Translations under genes and position numbers: made by a program
The notes under the pieces: generated by a model
Databases searched by the model: none
The model's input: the letters and a program-made list of their open reading frames with translations, nothing else
Told to the model about the DNA's origin: nothing
DNA from: Ophiobolus disseminans
Lineage: Eukaryota > Ascomycota > Dothideomycetes > Pleosporales > Phaeosphaeriaceae
Length of the DNA: 24,774 nucleotides
Assembly: GCA_010093685.1 (NCBI GenBank)
Contig: MU006261.1
Location: 1 to 24,774, forward strand
Direction of reading: 5' to 3'
In this document: piece after piece, positions 1-9,355 of the stretch
Layout: each line of letters starts with the position of its first letter
Position numbering within the stretch: position 1 is the first letter of the stretch

Positions 1-162
1 AATGACGGCTGGACGCCACTCTTTTTGGCGGCAGACAGTGGCCATCTTGAGGTTGTCAAGCTGCTGCTAGAGAAGGGCGCAGACTTCACAGTCCCGACCA
101 ATGACGGCTGGACGCCACTCCATGTAGCCTCGTACAAAGGCCACCTGGATGTCATCAAGCTT
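1..162 (+). repeat. Ankyrin-encoding tandem repeat, 99-bp period
   Basis: Bases 1-21 recur exactly at 100-120, and flanking bases are similar. The 99-bp spacing is one 33-residue ankyrin repeat. Near-identity at DNA level suggests recent repeat duplication or homogenisation in the missing 5' part. Confidence 0.75.
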
Positions 163-851
163 TAAGTGGGCAGGCATAGTCATGCCTTTACGCCTGTTGC
201 CGACACTCATGGTCGCAACATTCTCCAGCTTGCTGCACAGGGCGGTCATATTCACACCTTTCGCTATCTTCTCAACCTTGATCTAGGTCTGGATTATGGG
301 GGCAAAGACGCCAAAGGAGACAATCTGCTGTGCTTTGCATCGTCTGGAGGCTCGTTGGAGGCTCTGAACGCTGTATTTGAGATGGGACTGAGGCCCTCAT
401 CTCAGGCTGGACACTGGAGTCTTCTTCACTGGGCGTGTAGAGCGGGAGAGCCTGACGTTGTGGAACGGCTGCTTGAGGAAGGATTAAGCAGTCAATGCGT
501 AACAATCTCGCAGTTCCCGGGCGAATGGACCCCGCTCTCCATCGCTCTGTTCCATGGAAATAAAGAGATGATAGAGAAGCTGTCGCTGCCTAGCAGGTTG
601 ATACTATGTACAGCAGATTGTGCTTTGCAGCTTCTAGGTGAACGTCATGGCGGTTACTACTGTAACGGATGCTTGCATGTAAGTGAACACCTTACCAGCT
701 TTAGAAAACATCTCACAATAGATAGGATATATATGGGCCGCGCTTCCGTTGCCAGACGTGTGCAGACCTCGACTACTGTTTCATGTGTAAGCCTTTCCTG
801 GAAGACTTGCACGCAGATCACGGTTGGGATTGCAATGAGTACCATGCTTAG
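1..851 (+). pseudogene. Ankyrin-repeat / ZZ zinc-finger protein, 3' part, with in-frame stop
   Basis: The frame is open from the window edge, so the 5' end lies outside. The first residues form two ankyrin repeats, each containing NDGWTPL and a GHLxVxKL helix. A TAA at 163-165 interrupts the second, yet the same frame goes on with three or four degenerate ankyrin-like units (GRNILQLAAQGGH, WSLLHWACRAGEPDVVERLL, WTPLSIALFHGN). A 47-nt intron (679-725) then joins CNGCLH to DIYGPRFRCQTC, giving a ZZ-type zinc finger: CxxC, CxxC, CxxC and a late His pair. The frame ends at TAG 849-851. Ankyrin plus ZZ C-termini occur in fungal proteins that often carry an N-terminal NACHT or nucleoside-phosphorylase-like domain (NLR-like); that part is not visible here. 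Without the stop this would be an ordinary gene end. An intron (132-179) could remove the stop but would delete a conserved ankyrin helix, so I favour a real lesion. Confidence 0.72.
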
Positions 852-1683
852 CATGGTTGAGCGTGGACTCTCGACTCAAAGATGTGTTTCGAGCCTATGG
901 CTTGAGGGTGGAACCATTGCGTAAAACACGTGGATGGAAGGAGCGAACGACTAGATGCACGGAAACGGACTTTTGAGATGGTGTTAACGTGGAGAGTGAG
1001 CCATTAGGCTTTCATGTGCACGTGCCTTTCATTCCTGATGTAAGAGTCGTTTTCTATCTAAGTTACTCGTGTCCTGAATATGACTCCTGTGCTGGGCACG
1101 CGCAGCGTGCATAACGGATATGCTACACGATGCTGTGGAAATAAGCGACAACGTGTAATAGTAGATACCTGATTTGATGTACCATCATACTATGACTCAC
1201 CGATGTCATCTCGTAAACAAGGCGTGTTTTCGGCACTACCGTAGCTAGGAGGATGGCCGACCCGCACCGGCCACAGGCTTGTGAGCTCGAGCTGTGATAG
1301 AGAAGTATCTTCTTGTACCGCAATAAATCACGTGTCTGGGCTGATGGCGCCTTACTAGATACGTGAAGTGGGGTGCTAAGACCTCGCTTACGAGTTGGAT
1401 AGAATTGTGTTGCAGCCGCCTTTGGAGTGAAGCCGGTTTCGCTAGCGACTGTACCATCGATGCGCTGCGCCGTCCCGAAATTTCCGAACCTTCAAATGTA
1501 TAGCCGTGATTGTTACGTCACTTTAACGGCGGTGGTTCTGGTATTCGATGTTCATGTTTATCGGACGCTACTGCAGTCTAATGATAACCTTTGTCTTAAC
1601 GCAACTGCTTCAGCATGAAACAACCTCACATTGGACGAGCTACACATATTACCTTGCACATATAGGACAAAAGGTCAACAACC
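852..1683. other. Intergenic, no gene seen
   Basis: About 830 bp between the ankyrin-ZZ gene and the channel gene. Open frames here are short (up to about 70 codons), without recognisable motifs or plausible splice extensions. It should contain the promoter of the gene starting at 1684, but no clear TATA box was found. Confidence 0.5.
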
Positions 1684-4079
1684 ATGGATTTAGTCCTTAA
1701 TAAATCGTTTCTTAAGGTCCAACAACTTAGTGGTGCATCCCTAAGCACGTTCATGGCGTCCATTTCCATCTCTACACTCGTTTTTGCTCTGGAAGTCTTA
1801 ATATTCCTAGTCATTCGCAAACGACTCCCCGACATCTAGTAAATTACAAACACTGCGCTTAAACTGGTCCTTATGCTTATGATAGTAGTCCTCCTCTTCC
1901 AGAAGCCTCGAAGACTGCATTACGGGACTGGAAGAAATCCGTGGTCAAAACGTTCTTGCGATTAGACCGAAACGACGGACACTTCGATCGATACTTTCTC
2001 CGCCGTTACATACGCACTTTGATCATCATATTCTTACCAGCTTCCCTGATCATAACGCCTGTCCTTCTTCCGTTGAATTACGTCCACGGTAAAAGTGCCG
2101 CTCTCGGGGTAAGTGGGCTCGATACCCTGGGATGGTCTAACGTTGGCCTCGATCATTCAGATAGATTCTGGGTGCACCTACTCTTTAGCTTACTCTTCAT
2201 TGCACACGTTTGTTGGATTGTCTGGAGCGAGCTTGCGTACTACGTTGCAGTGCGGCAAAGCTCACCTCATGCAGCTTTGCGTACAGTACTCATAGATTCT
2301 ATACCAGAAGACTGGTTGACAAAGAGAGAACTTGCAGCTCAACTCGAAGTGTTTCCGGGGGAGATTACCGCTATTTCGTTCAACCGGAATTTCAGTCCCC
2401 TCTCTCACTTAGTAGCAAGACGTGAGCGCTTAGCTCGATCTCTCGAAGTGGCCGAGACACATTACATACGGAAGGCCTTCAAAGCAGGCATTAAGAAACC
2501 TGGTAGAAGACCTAGTATACGCCGGGACCTCATGCGCCCGCCTCCTCCGTCGCAGAATCTCCGAGGGCTACTAGCATGGACGAAATTTGGCAAGGTCGAT
2601 ACCATCGTTCTTTATCGCGACGAGCTGCGGAAAGTAAACGAAGAAATTGAGAATAGCCGAGCAACACCTGAAAGGTTCCCGCAATTACCTTCCGCCTTCA
2701 TCACGTTTGAAAACCCTCTCGCTGCCCACATGGTGTGTCAGGCAGTGATTCATACAAAGTCTGGTTACATGACGCCTCGAATATTGCCACTATCAGTACA
2801 CGATGTAGTTTGGGACAATATTTGTATTCCTTGGTGGAACCGATACATACGAACAGTAGTGTCAAATGTGCTCATCGCTACAACGGCACTACTCTGCATT
2901 ATTCCAGCAGCTTTCGCCGGACTGCTCTCTCAAATTATATACATCACGTATGCTGTAACATGGTTAAGTTGGATTAACGATCTTCTATTATGGTCTTTAG
3001 GTCTACTTCAGGGCGTTCTACCTCCTACTATCCTGATTGTCTTTGTTAAAGGTTACTCTACAGTCCTGGAATATCTCGTTCGAAAGCAAGGGATGTCCTC
3101 TAGGAGCAGTATTAGCCTCAAGATTCAGGATCTCTACTTTTGTTTTCTATTCGTCCAGACAACTCTAGTGGTTTCGCTATCTGCTGGGATTACAACTATC
3201 ACAAACGAGATAGGAAGCGGAATATCGTTAGCCGCAACATTAGCTAAGAATCTACCGAAAGCAAGCAACTACTTCCTCTCTTATGTCCTTTTACAGGCCT
3301 TGTCCGCTAGCGCTAGTTCCATTCTGCGCATCGACTGCCTTATAGGAAAGTTCATTCTTGCGCCTATACTCGACAAGACAGTTACTAGGAAGATGGAAAG
3401 AATAAGACACCAGGATGTCCAGTGGGGCACGTTTGTGCCTTTCTATACCAATCTTTCCTGCATTGGTATGTTGAATGCAACGATTACTCTAGGCCTGGAT
3501 AACTAAGTAATAGGCTTCCTTTACGCAATTATCACACCTATCATCCTTCTATTGCAGGTGCTCATTTTGGCCGTCTTCTGGGTGACTTATTCAAATTCAA
3601 GTGTCCTTCTCACCGAACGCGACAATGGCGGGCTGTTCTATCCTAACGCACTTAAACACCTCTTGATTGGGCTCTATGTGATGGAAGTTAGCCTTGTAGC
3701 GCTCTTTCTTCTCATACGAGACTCCCGAGGCAACGCGAAGTGTGTTGGACAGGCGTGTTTTGTGGCGCTGGCAGCAGTCTTAACTGCTGTATATCATTAT
3801 CTTCTATGTAAAGCATTCAATCCTTTGCTGACATTTTCTCCAACTGCTCTCAAGGATACCTTGATAGTGGATCCAACGCCACAATCTTTCCTCCATCATA
3901 CAGCTCTTGATTCCTCTTCTGCAATTAGACTTCCACACGAGGACGGCGGAATAAGCTCCAAGGAAGTTCGTGAAATCAGAGAAGAGCTAAGGGGAGTTGC
4001 AGTTTCGGATGAGGACGCTACACTTAACGAGTCGGGAAACATTCGTTTGCGGACCAAATCGATGTGCGATCTAGGTTGA
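1684..4079 (+). CDS. CSC1/OSCA-type calcium-permeable stress-gated channel (DUF221 family)
   Basis: Exons 1684-1838, 1886-3465 and 3514-4079 encode 766 aa, complete. Introns of 47 nt (1839-1885) and 48 nt (3466-3513) are in phase; the second rebuilds the family's GFLYAIITPIILL segment. Order: N-terminal RSN1-type TM segment with SGASLSTF before it (about residues 16-45), TM2 (about 97-116), TM3 (about 146-172), a cytosolic RRM-like PHM7 loop (about 177-365) with FITFENPLAAHMVCQAV, then the multi-pass channel region containing WGTFVPFYTN and LFWVTYS-like motifs, and a hydrophilic tail. Relatives are mechanosensitive or osmosensitive cation channels of plasma or internal membranes. The start ATG at 1684 lies just before TM1. 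No premature stops. Fungi usually carry several CSC1 paralogues; whether this is a cargo copy cannot be told from the window. Confidence 0.9.
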
Positions 4080-4767
4080 GCGGACACTATAGGATTCACG
4101 TCTCTTGCTTTGTAACCGTAGTAACTAGTTTACACTCTACCGCTACTGTCCTCCATGCAAGTCGTGTGATGCTCAAGCTTGCAAACCTACTGTGGTGATG
4201 CCACGCTGGACAAACTGACTGTTACTGGATGAGGCAGCTGTCCCGGACGCAGGCCAGATCCTGATTCTCATTTCATCAGCTACTCAGGCCTGCCCGCAGT
4301 CTCAAGGTTCTTTATCGGCTCCTGTTGGTTCATAGTTCTGCGAACCATAGATGACCTAGCCAATCACATGCATGCAAGTACTACCGGAGTTGCATCCGGT
4401 AACTAGTCTTCTAATGACGTGCGGATTAGCCGCGGCACAGACGGCTAAGGGTAAAACATACAGGGAAGGCGGAGCGGACGCTGCATTAGTGCGAGTGTGA
4501 TTATTAGTGGCGCAAGCGCTTTGATTAATAGCGCGAGCGGTATGGATAGCGGGCGCATGCGCTTGTTCGCTAACAGACGCACGACTGTTGGTGGCGTCGG
4601 ATTGAACCGACAAAAACTGCGGCAGTACCTCGGTCGCAATGAGCAACTTTCGAGCGATTCCGGGATTACCGTGAAAACGTCTGAAAAGGTCAGGATAGTT
4701 ACCTAATTATACTACATAAGCCACTAACGGTTCAATGTTCTTTCATTGTCGTTGCTACATCATTACA
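4080..4767. other. Intergenic, no gene seen
   Basis: About 690 bp. A short frame of 69 codons at 4497-4706 shows no recognisable motif and I do not call it. The stretch 4430-4650 looks richer in CpG-containing words than its surroundings. Contains the short inverted repeat listed separately and presumably the promoter of the BTB gene. Confidence 0.5.
4382..4401. repeat. Short inverted repeat (6-bp arms)
   Basis: TACCGG and CCGGTA flank an 8-base spacer. It could be a zinc-cluster-type binding palindrome (CGG half sites pointing outward) or chance; no function is shown. Confidence 0.3.
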
Positions 4768-5892
4768 ATGCAGCCACCATCCTCCTGTGTGGTTGTCGAC
4801 GAAAATGGAGATGTTGAGGTTGTCATCCATGACAACAGGTTTCTCGTCTTGTCTTCGAAGATGGCTGCCATATCACCCAAATTCCGAGACCTCTTCAATG
4901 TTCGGCACAACTCTCTGGCAAAGAGCGTCGTTGAATTGCCCGATGAAAACCCAGAGGCATTTCTCTTGATTTGTCAGTTAGCTCACGGCTTCTTCATACG
5001 ATCAGATTCAATATCCATGGAGACGCTTCTCCACATGGCCAAAGCAATTGAACGATACAGCATCCCCGCCACGTCCAAGGTGCATCATATGGTCATGTTC
5101 TGCTTTGTCGTGCGGACACTTAGACCGGGGAGTCTTGAGACCATCAAGCTCCTCAGAATCCTCCAGGTGGCAAAGATCTTAGGCTCCGCCCTGTTCAAAC
5201 AGCTCCTCGAAGACGTTTTCATCCTCCGTCCACTTCCCTACGAAACCCTCCCAATCGGACATGATGCTACGTCTCAGAGCGCGGATCATGTGATACTTCT
5301 AGGTATGTGCCCTGCTATATGCTTCATATAGGTTGTACTAAACATAAAAGCAAATTTGATGCTAAAGGGCGCGGAGTGCCGCGCAGAAGTAGCTAGCGCA
5401 CTGATAGCCCCAACAGCAGACATTTCCATGCCATACCAGGAGGAAAACCCCAAACTAGCCACCTGGGTCCTGAAGCAGAATCCCGGCCTACAAGAAATTG
5501 ACTCGCGGCTTCAGGATGCTCAGAACCGTCTGAATCGTCAATCAGAACAGCTCCACATTGCACATAGGGCAATCGATCAGGCAAAAGATAACGCCAACGC
5601 ATATCTCCGTCATGCAATTCGAGTCGACGAAGAGGGTGATGAAGAAGTTTCCAAAAAGGCAACTGCGGAACAAGGCACCTACTATGACGTGAATCGGGTC
5701 GAAGTCCAGCTGGGGATTGACGAGCAAGGTGCAGAAGACGTATTCGAGGATGCCAATGAATTTGAGTGCGCCTCATCTTGTAGCACAGAGTTTGAAGATA
5801 TTGATGCATACTGTAAGCCTGTCGATGAGCAGTACGATGGTTACATGCAATTTGATGACAACGAGTCCATAGCTTCTGCCATAACTATATAG
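4768..5892 (+). CDS. BTB/POZ domain protein with C-terminal coiled coil
   Basis: Exons 4768-5302 and 5351-5892 encode 358 aa. The 48-nt intron (GTATGT donor, TACTAAAC branch point) joins HVILLG to ANLMLKG in phase. Residues about 8-110 fit a fungal BTB/POZ fold: GDVEVVIHDNRFLVLSSKMAAISPKFRDLF, then PDENPEAFLLICQLAHG. Residues about 224-270 form a likely coiled coil (LQEIDSRLQDAQNRLNRQSE), followed by an acidic tail. BTB domains mediate dimerisation and often Cullin-3 recruitment; no DNA-binding or kelch part is seen, so the role is unknown. An in-frame ATG at 4735 would add 11 residues; 4768 has A at -3 and is preferred. The gene faces the Zn2Cys6 gene tail to tail, 61 bp apart. Confidence 0.85.
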
Positions 5893-5953
5893 GATTGTTG
5901 AATGAACGTGTAACTATGCAGCTGCAGCGAAAGCGCTCGTTGATTTATAGCAT

Positions 5954-6184
5954 TTATCTATATTGTGCCTGCTCGAGCATATCATACAACGCCGCAGTTT
6001 GCGTGGGGTCTATATCTGCCAAAGACCAAAGGTCTTGTACGTCCATCATGCTCTCCGGGCCATTGTTTGACACTCGAACTGAGTGAAGGGTCGAATTTGG
6101 AGCTTGTGGAAGCGTCGACAGAATCGTTGCGATGAGTGGGTCGGGGGCTGGGGTGATAAGGGGTGCGGTGAGCGGGTCAGGGGC
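5954..6184 (-). pseudogene. Continuation of the Zn2Cys6 frame beyond an in-frame TAA
   Basis: Directly after the TAA at 6187-6185 the same frame stays open for 76 codons to TAA at 5956-5954. It is Pro/Leu-rich and ends with an acidic-aromatic helix-like segment, DVQDLWSLADIDPTQTAALY, that resembles a transcriptional activation tail. This suggests the original protein was about 210 aa and that the TAA is a nonsense mutation, for example GCC CAA GCC to GCC TAA GCC. No in-phase intron that removes the stop was found. Confidence 0.5.
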
Positions 6185-6696
6185 TTAGGCGAGAAGGGGT
6201 GCGCCGAGCAGAGTGTACGGATGTGAGTCAAGAAGTTCCGGTCTCACAAGACTGTAAGACACTTCATTGCTATCTCTTGTTGCTTCTCTTGGCAGTTGGT
6301 TCAAATACTCCACGATGTCGTGCAGAAGTGGCTGACCGTCTCCTGCGGTCTGCGCCAAAGCTTTTGGCAGATAACCACCAGTCTGGTTGATCTCCCATAA
6401 CTTTGTTACTGCTCTTTTTAACCGAATATTTTGCATTTCAAGCCCGGCGACTCTATCGAATAGTTTAGCAGGGAGCTGTTTCTCGAGTCTCGTCGATATA
6501 AGGAAACTTACGAAGAACCCTGGCTGTATTCGCACAGTGCATTGGCGTGTATGCACCTATCACACGGATGTTGCCCATTACACTGCAAAGACGTCAGTAC
6601 TAGGGCTGATTGCCGTCAGATCTTCTGCATCACCTTTGACTTTTTGTTACGGCATCGGTTGCACGCTTGCGTCACGCGCTGTCTTGGCTTGTCCAT
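6185..6696 (-). CDS. Small Zn(II)2Cys6 DNA-binding protein, probably truncated
   Basis: Exons 6696-6634, 6582-6512 and 6452-6185 (minus) encode 133 aa. After splicing, residues 12-38 give the exact binuclear zinc cluster spacing C-x2-C-x6-C-x5-C-x2-C-x6-C. The 51-nt intron sits between the second and third cysteines (SK then CNGQHPCDRC). The second intron (6511-6453, 59 nt, GTAAGT donor, CTAAAC branch point) leads into a leucine-zipper-like helix, GLEMQNIRLKRAVTKL, as expected for dimerisation after the cluster. There is no fungal_trans domain, so this is a compact regulator. The frame stops at 6187-6185 but looks coding beyond (separate entry). Its target may be a neighbouring gene, but no site was identified. 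Confidence is high for the DNA-binding domain and moderate for the 3' end. Confidence 0.82.
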
Positions 6697-7025
6697 TGTG
6701 AAGTGTCCGCTTTCGATTGGGCTGCTATTCAATTCTTCGGGCTCGCGCCGGACTGTTATAAGCGCAGATTCCTAGCAGCATTCATGATGACTTGATGTGG
6801 ATCGTTGCTGTGCCTCATTCGCGCAGATTTGCCGCATGTCAGTCTAGCTCCTAGTGGCAAGACATTAACGAATTACGTTATTGCTACATGCATGAACATG
6901 CATCGGGCCTGTTATTGAGGATGAGGTAGTACCTGGGCGTTTCCGTCCAAGACAAGCCTAGAAAACATCAACCCCGCAGAAGAATTCCACTAAGCACGAT
7001 TTCGATCTGGTAGCGATTTCAAGAC
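6697..7025. other. Intergenic, no gene seen
   Basis: 329 bp between the start of the Zn2Cys6 gene and the end of the DUF3723 gene, both on the minus strand. It should hold the Zn2Cys6 promoter. No clear motif or extra coding frame. Confidence 0.5.
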
Positions 7026-9209
7026 CTATATCTTACGGTTTTGATTACTGTGTATGTAATACACGTCGTCCGGTTTCTTCGATTGTTTTCGCCGGTGAAG
7101 GAGCTGCGAGGGGGGGCAGAGCTTTAGTCGGCCACGTTGGTCTACCAAGGTGAACAAGGGCGCATTATCTTGTGCAAGTATATCTTTGACTACTCTCTTA
7201 ACTTCCTCTACGGTGGCTGCGCATCTGTACTCTCGGGTAGGATCCATGCGCCTGCTTGCGGGTAAATGCCAAAAAGTGATATCCTGGTTACGGGATGTAA
7301 ATACTGGCTCCGCTGGCTCCGCTGGCAACGTAGGATATGGGGGAATAGAGTACAGGGAAGAGACCGAGGCGTCGGGAAGAGAGTATACGGACAACGAGCG
7401 AGGCGTAGGATTCGAAGCTCTTGGTAGAAGCAAAAGTTGCTGGTTTGACACTTCGGTCTCAGGCTCTTCACGAGCCAGGGGAGTATGCCTTGGTCCAAAG
7501 TCACCGAAGAAGGAAGTCAAGATCAACACCAGTCGCCCAAAGTCTGTTAATGCATATCTCGCCTCTTGTTCAAGCGCGCTCCAGATCGCAGGAAGAAAGA
7601 GACCTATGTGCGTTCTGATTTTTCCGCTAAGAGTACTAGTGTCGGTGGTCATAAGAGGGGTGGGAGGAAGTGCTCGGCGCTTGAAGATGGCCTGGCGTTG
7701 TTGACGGGTGTGGGCTTCTAGATCGAACTCCTCTAGGGACACAGAATAGTGCGAGCTCGGTTTCTCTTCACGCATATGCGTGCGAATCTGGGAAAGATCG
7801 GGATCTTGGTGGCAAAGTATTGAGATTCTATCAGACTCAAACCCCAATCTTCGGGCGCAGTGGCTTAGGTTAATCAACCACTCAGGGTGTTCTAGTAAAG
7901 GATGCTGATTTCTTGCCTTCTTAAGGGGTTTCCAATCGCCTCGCTGATGGCGGAATAGAAACAGACAGAGTTGCCAGTAGGAGTACATTGCTGGGTCGGG
8001 GGCCTCAATACGGCGTTCATCGTCCTCGTCGTACTGCAAAACGCATCGTTCTGCATTCAGCCCTTTGCGGTATTTCTGGAGCAGAACATCTCTTATAGAT
8101 GGAGAGCGCCTCTTTAGCGGCTCGAATAGGCCTCGCGGGGGAACCAGGTCGCTAGGAGGGAATAATTCTCTCAACCGAAGCATGACGGGTCCCAGTACTT
8201 TCACATCCTCGAAAAAGGTTTTAAAAGACAAGATGCATCCTTCAACAGCTAGAACTCTTTGCTGAATTACGGCGCGTAGAGCGGGATCGTTGACTCGACA
8301 GAACACCTGGTTTTCGCTAAAGAAAGCCTCAATGAGGGAACGATCACGAGAGCTCCACTGCGGTGCCAGCCCTTCCAACTTTGTGACTGTGTTCTCATCG
8401 CACAGCACTCCACTTCCGCCAGTCATCCTATTCCACATACTCTGCATTTGACATAAGTAGTTCTCTATTTCCTACCGGGGTAAGTTGACTGGCAAAGATG
8501 CTAGTGTACGGGATGGACGTACCTGGCTACATCGCCAGCTTAAGATAAGCGGAAAGGAACCGAGCTGGAAACCTATCCACAATGATCGGAACGGTTCTAG
8601 TTTGTCAAGAACTAGGCAAAGCCATTCATTCCGTAGTATCTGATTCAAGCTCTTCATCTTTGTGTCTAACAGCTTTCTCCATTTTATTGCGCTTGCAGCG
8701 TCCTGCTTGCGTTCGTAGAAGCGGATGTGGAGGTACTTCTCGCCATCACATGAAGCTACATGCTTCATATAATGTTGACGAACTTGCACTAACGTGTTTA
8801 TAGGTGCGTCTGGTTCCCGTTTAGCAACTAAGTGCTATAGCAACACTGAATACCTACCTGAACTGTAGAGATCGACCGTCCACCAGTCATCCAACCGGTT
8901 CGGATCGATTTTCCTTGCAACATCTAATCTAAATTTTCCATAGAGACATGGCAGCTCTACAGATGCTGGCAGATACAGCTTAGGAGCAGGTCCGATCTGA
9001 TACAGCGCATGCTCTGGGACACTTGAAATAGCCAAACTCTCGTGATACTGGGAATGCGTAATCACGGCGGGTAAGTTGTGTTCTAGATCAGATATACAAC
9101 AACCAGTGCAGTCGTCTGTGTCTGTACTAGAATGGCTGTAGTAGAGGTCTCGTAGCTTCACCTGGGCTGTTCCCAAGTAGTACTGATTGAATTCACTACC
9201 CTTGCGCAT
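7026..9209 (-). CDS. DUF3723 family protein (Starship-associated family)
   Basis: Exons 9209-8858, 8809-8523 and 8471-7026 (minus) encode 694 aa. Introns of 48 nt (CTAAAC branch point) and 51 nt restore continuous sequence: LYSS-DAPINTLVQVRQHY and WRCSQ-EIENYLCQMQSM. I recognise DUF3723 from its order: an N-terminal AQVKLRDLYY region, LPCLYGKFR and WWTVDLY, then RQHYMKHVASCDGEK, KMKSLNQILRNEWLC and LEPFRSLWIGFQLGSF, followed by a long helical region and a Ser/Pro-rich linker. The C-terminal block is basic (LLHRRKQSKKPDDVYYI). Biochemical function is unknown. The family is one of those reported to recur as cargo with Starship captains. The gene is uninterrupted and shares a 146-bp intergenic region with the divergent patatin gene. 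Confidence 0.85.
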
Positions 9210-9355
9210 TTCCCTAATTTCTGATGGATGGGCATGTCCACCTTTTCATATTCACAGCGCAAGGGCTAGGCCCACCATGAAACTGACCCTGCCAAAATGA
9301 GCATACCTCGGACGACTATTTAGGTGCTGTCATTACTGTATCCAAGACACTCTGT
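9210..9355. promoter_or_regulatory. Shared divergent promoter, DUF3723 / patatin-like gene
   Basis: The 146 bp between the two start codons must hold both promoters. No canonical TATA box stands out. The call rests on the head-to-head arrangement only. Confidence 0.5.

Noticed and set aside
1837..1839. TAG near the N-terminus of the channel gene as a nonsense mutation
   Set aside because: A GTAAAT donor overlaps it, and a 47-nt intron with in-phase joining gives RKRLPDIY-SPPLPEAS, matching the family.
4560..4640. tRNA T-arm-like string GTCGG-TTCAAT-CCGAC on the minus strand
   Set aside because: The loop has 6 rather than 7 bases, and no acceptor, D or anticodon arm can be built around it.
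4497..4706. 69-codon frame as a gene
   Set aside because: No motif or splice extension; likely chance in a GC-richer patch.
6453..6511. A 23-nt or 36-nt intron in the Zn2Cys6 gene
   Set aside because: The 23-nt version is too short and the 36-nt one breaks phase. A 59-nt intron with a CTAAAC branch point keeps phase.
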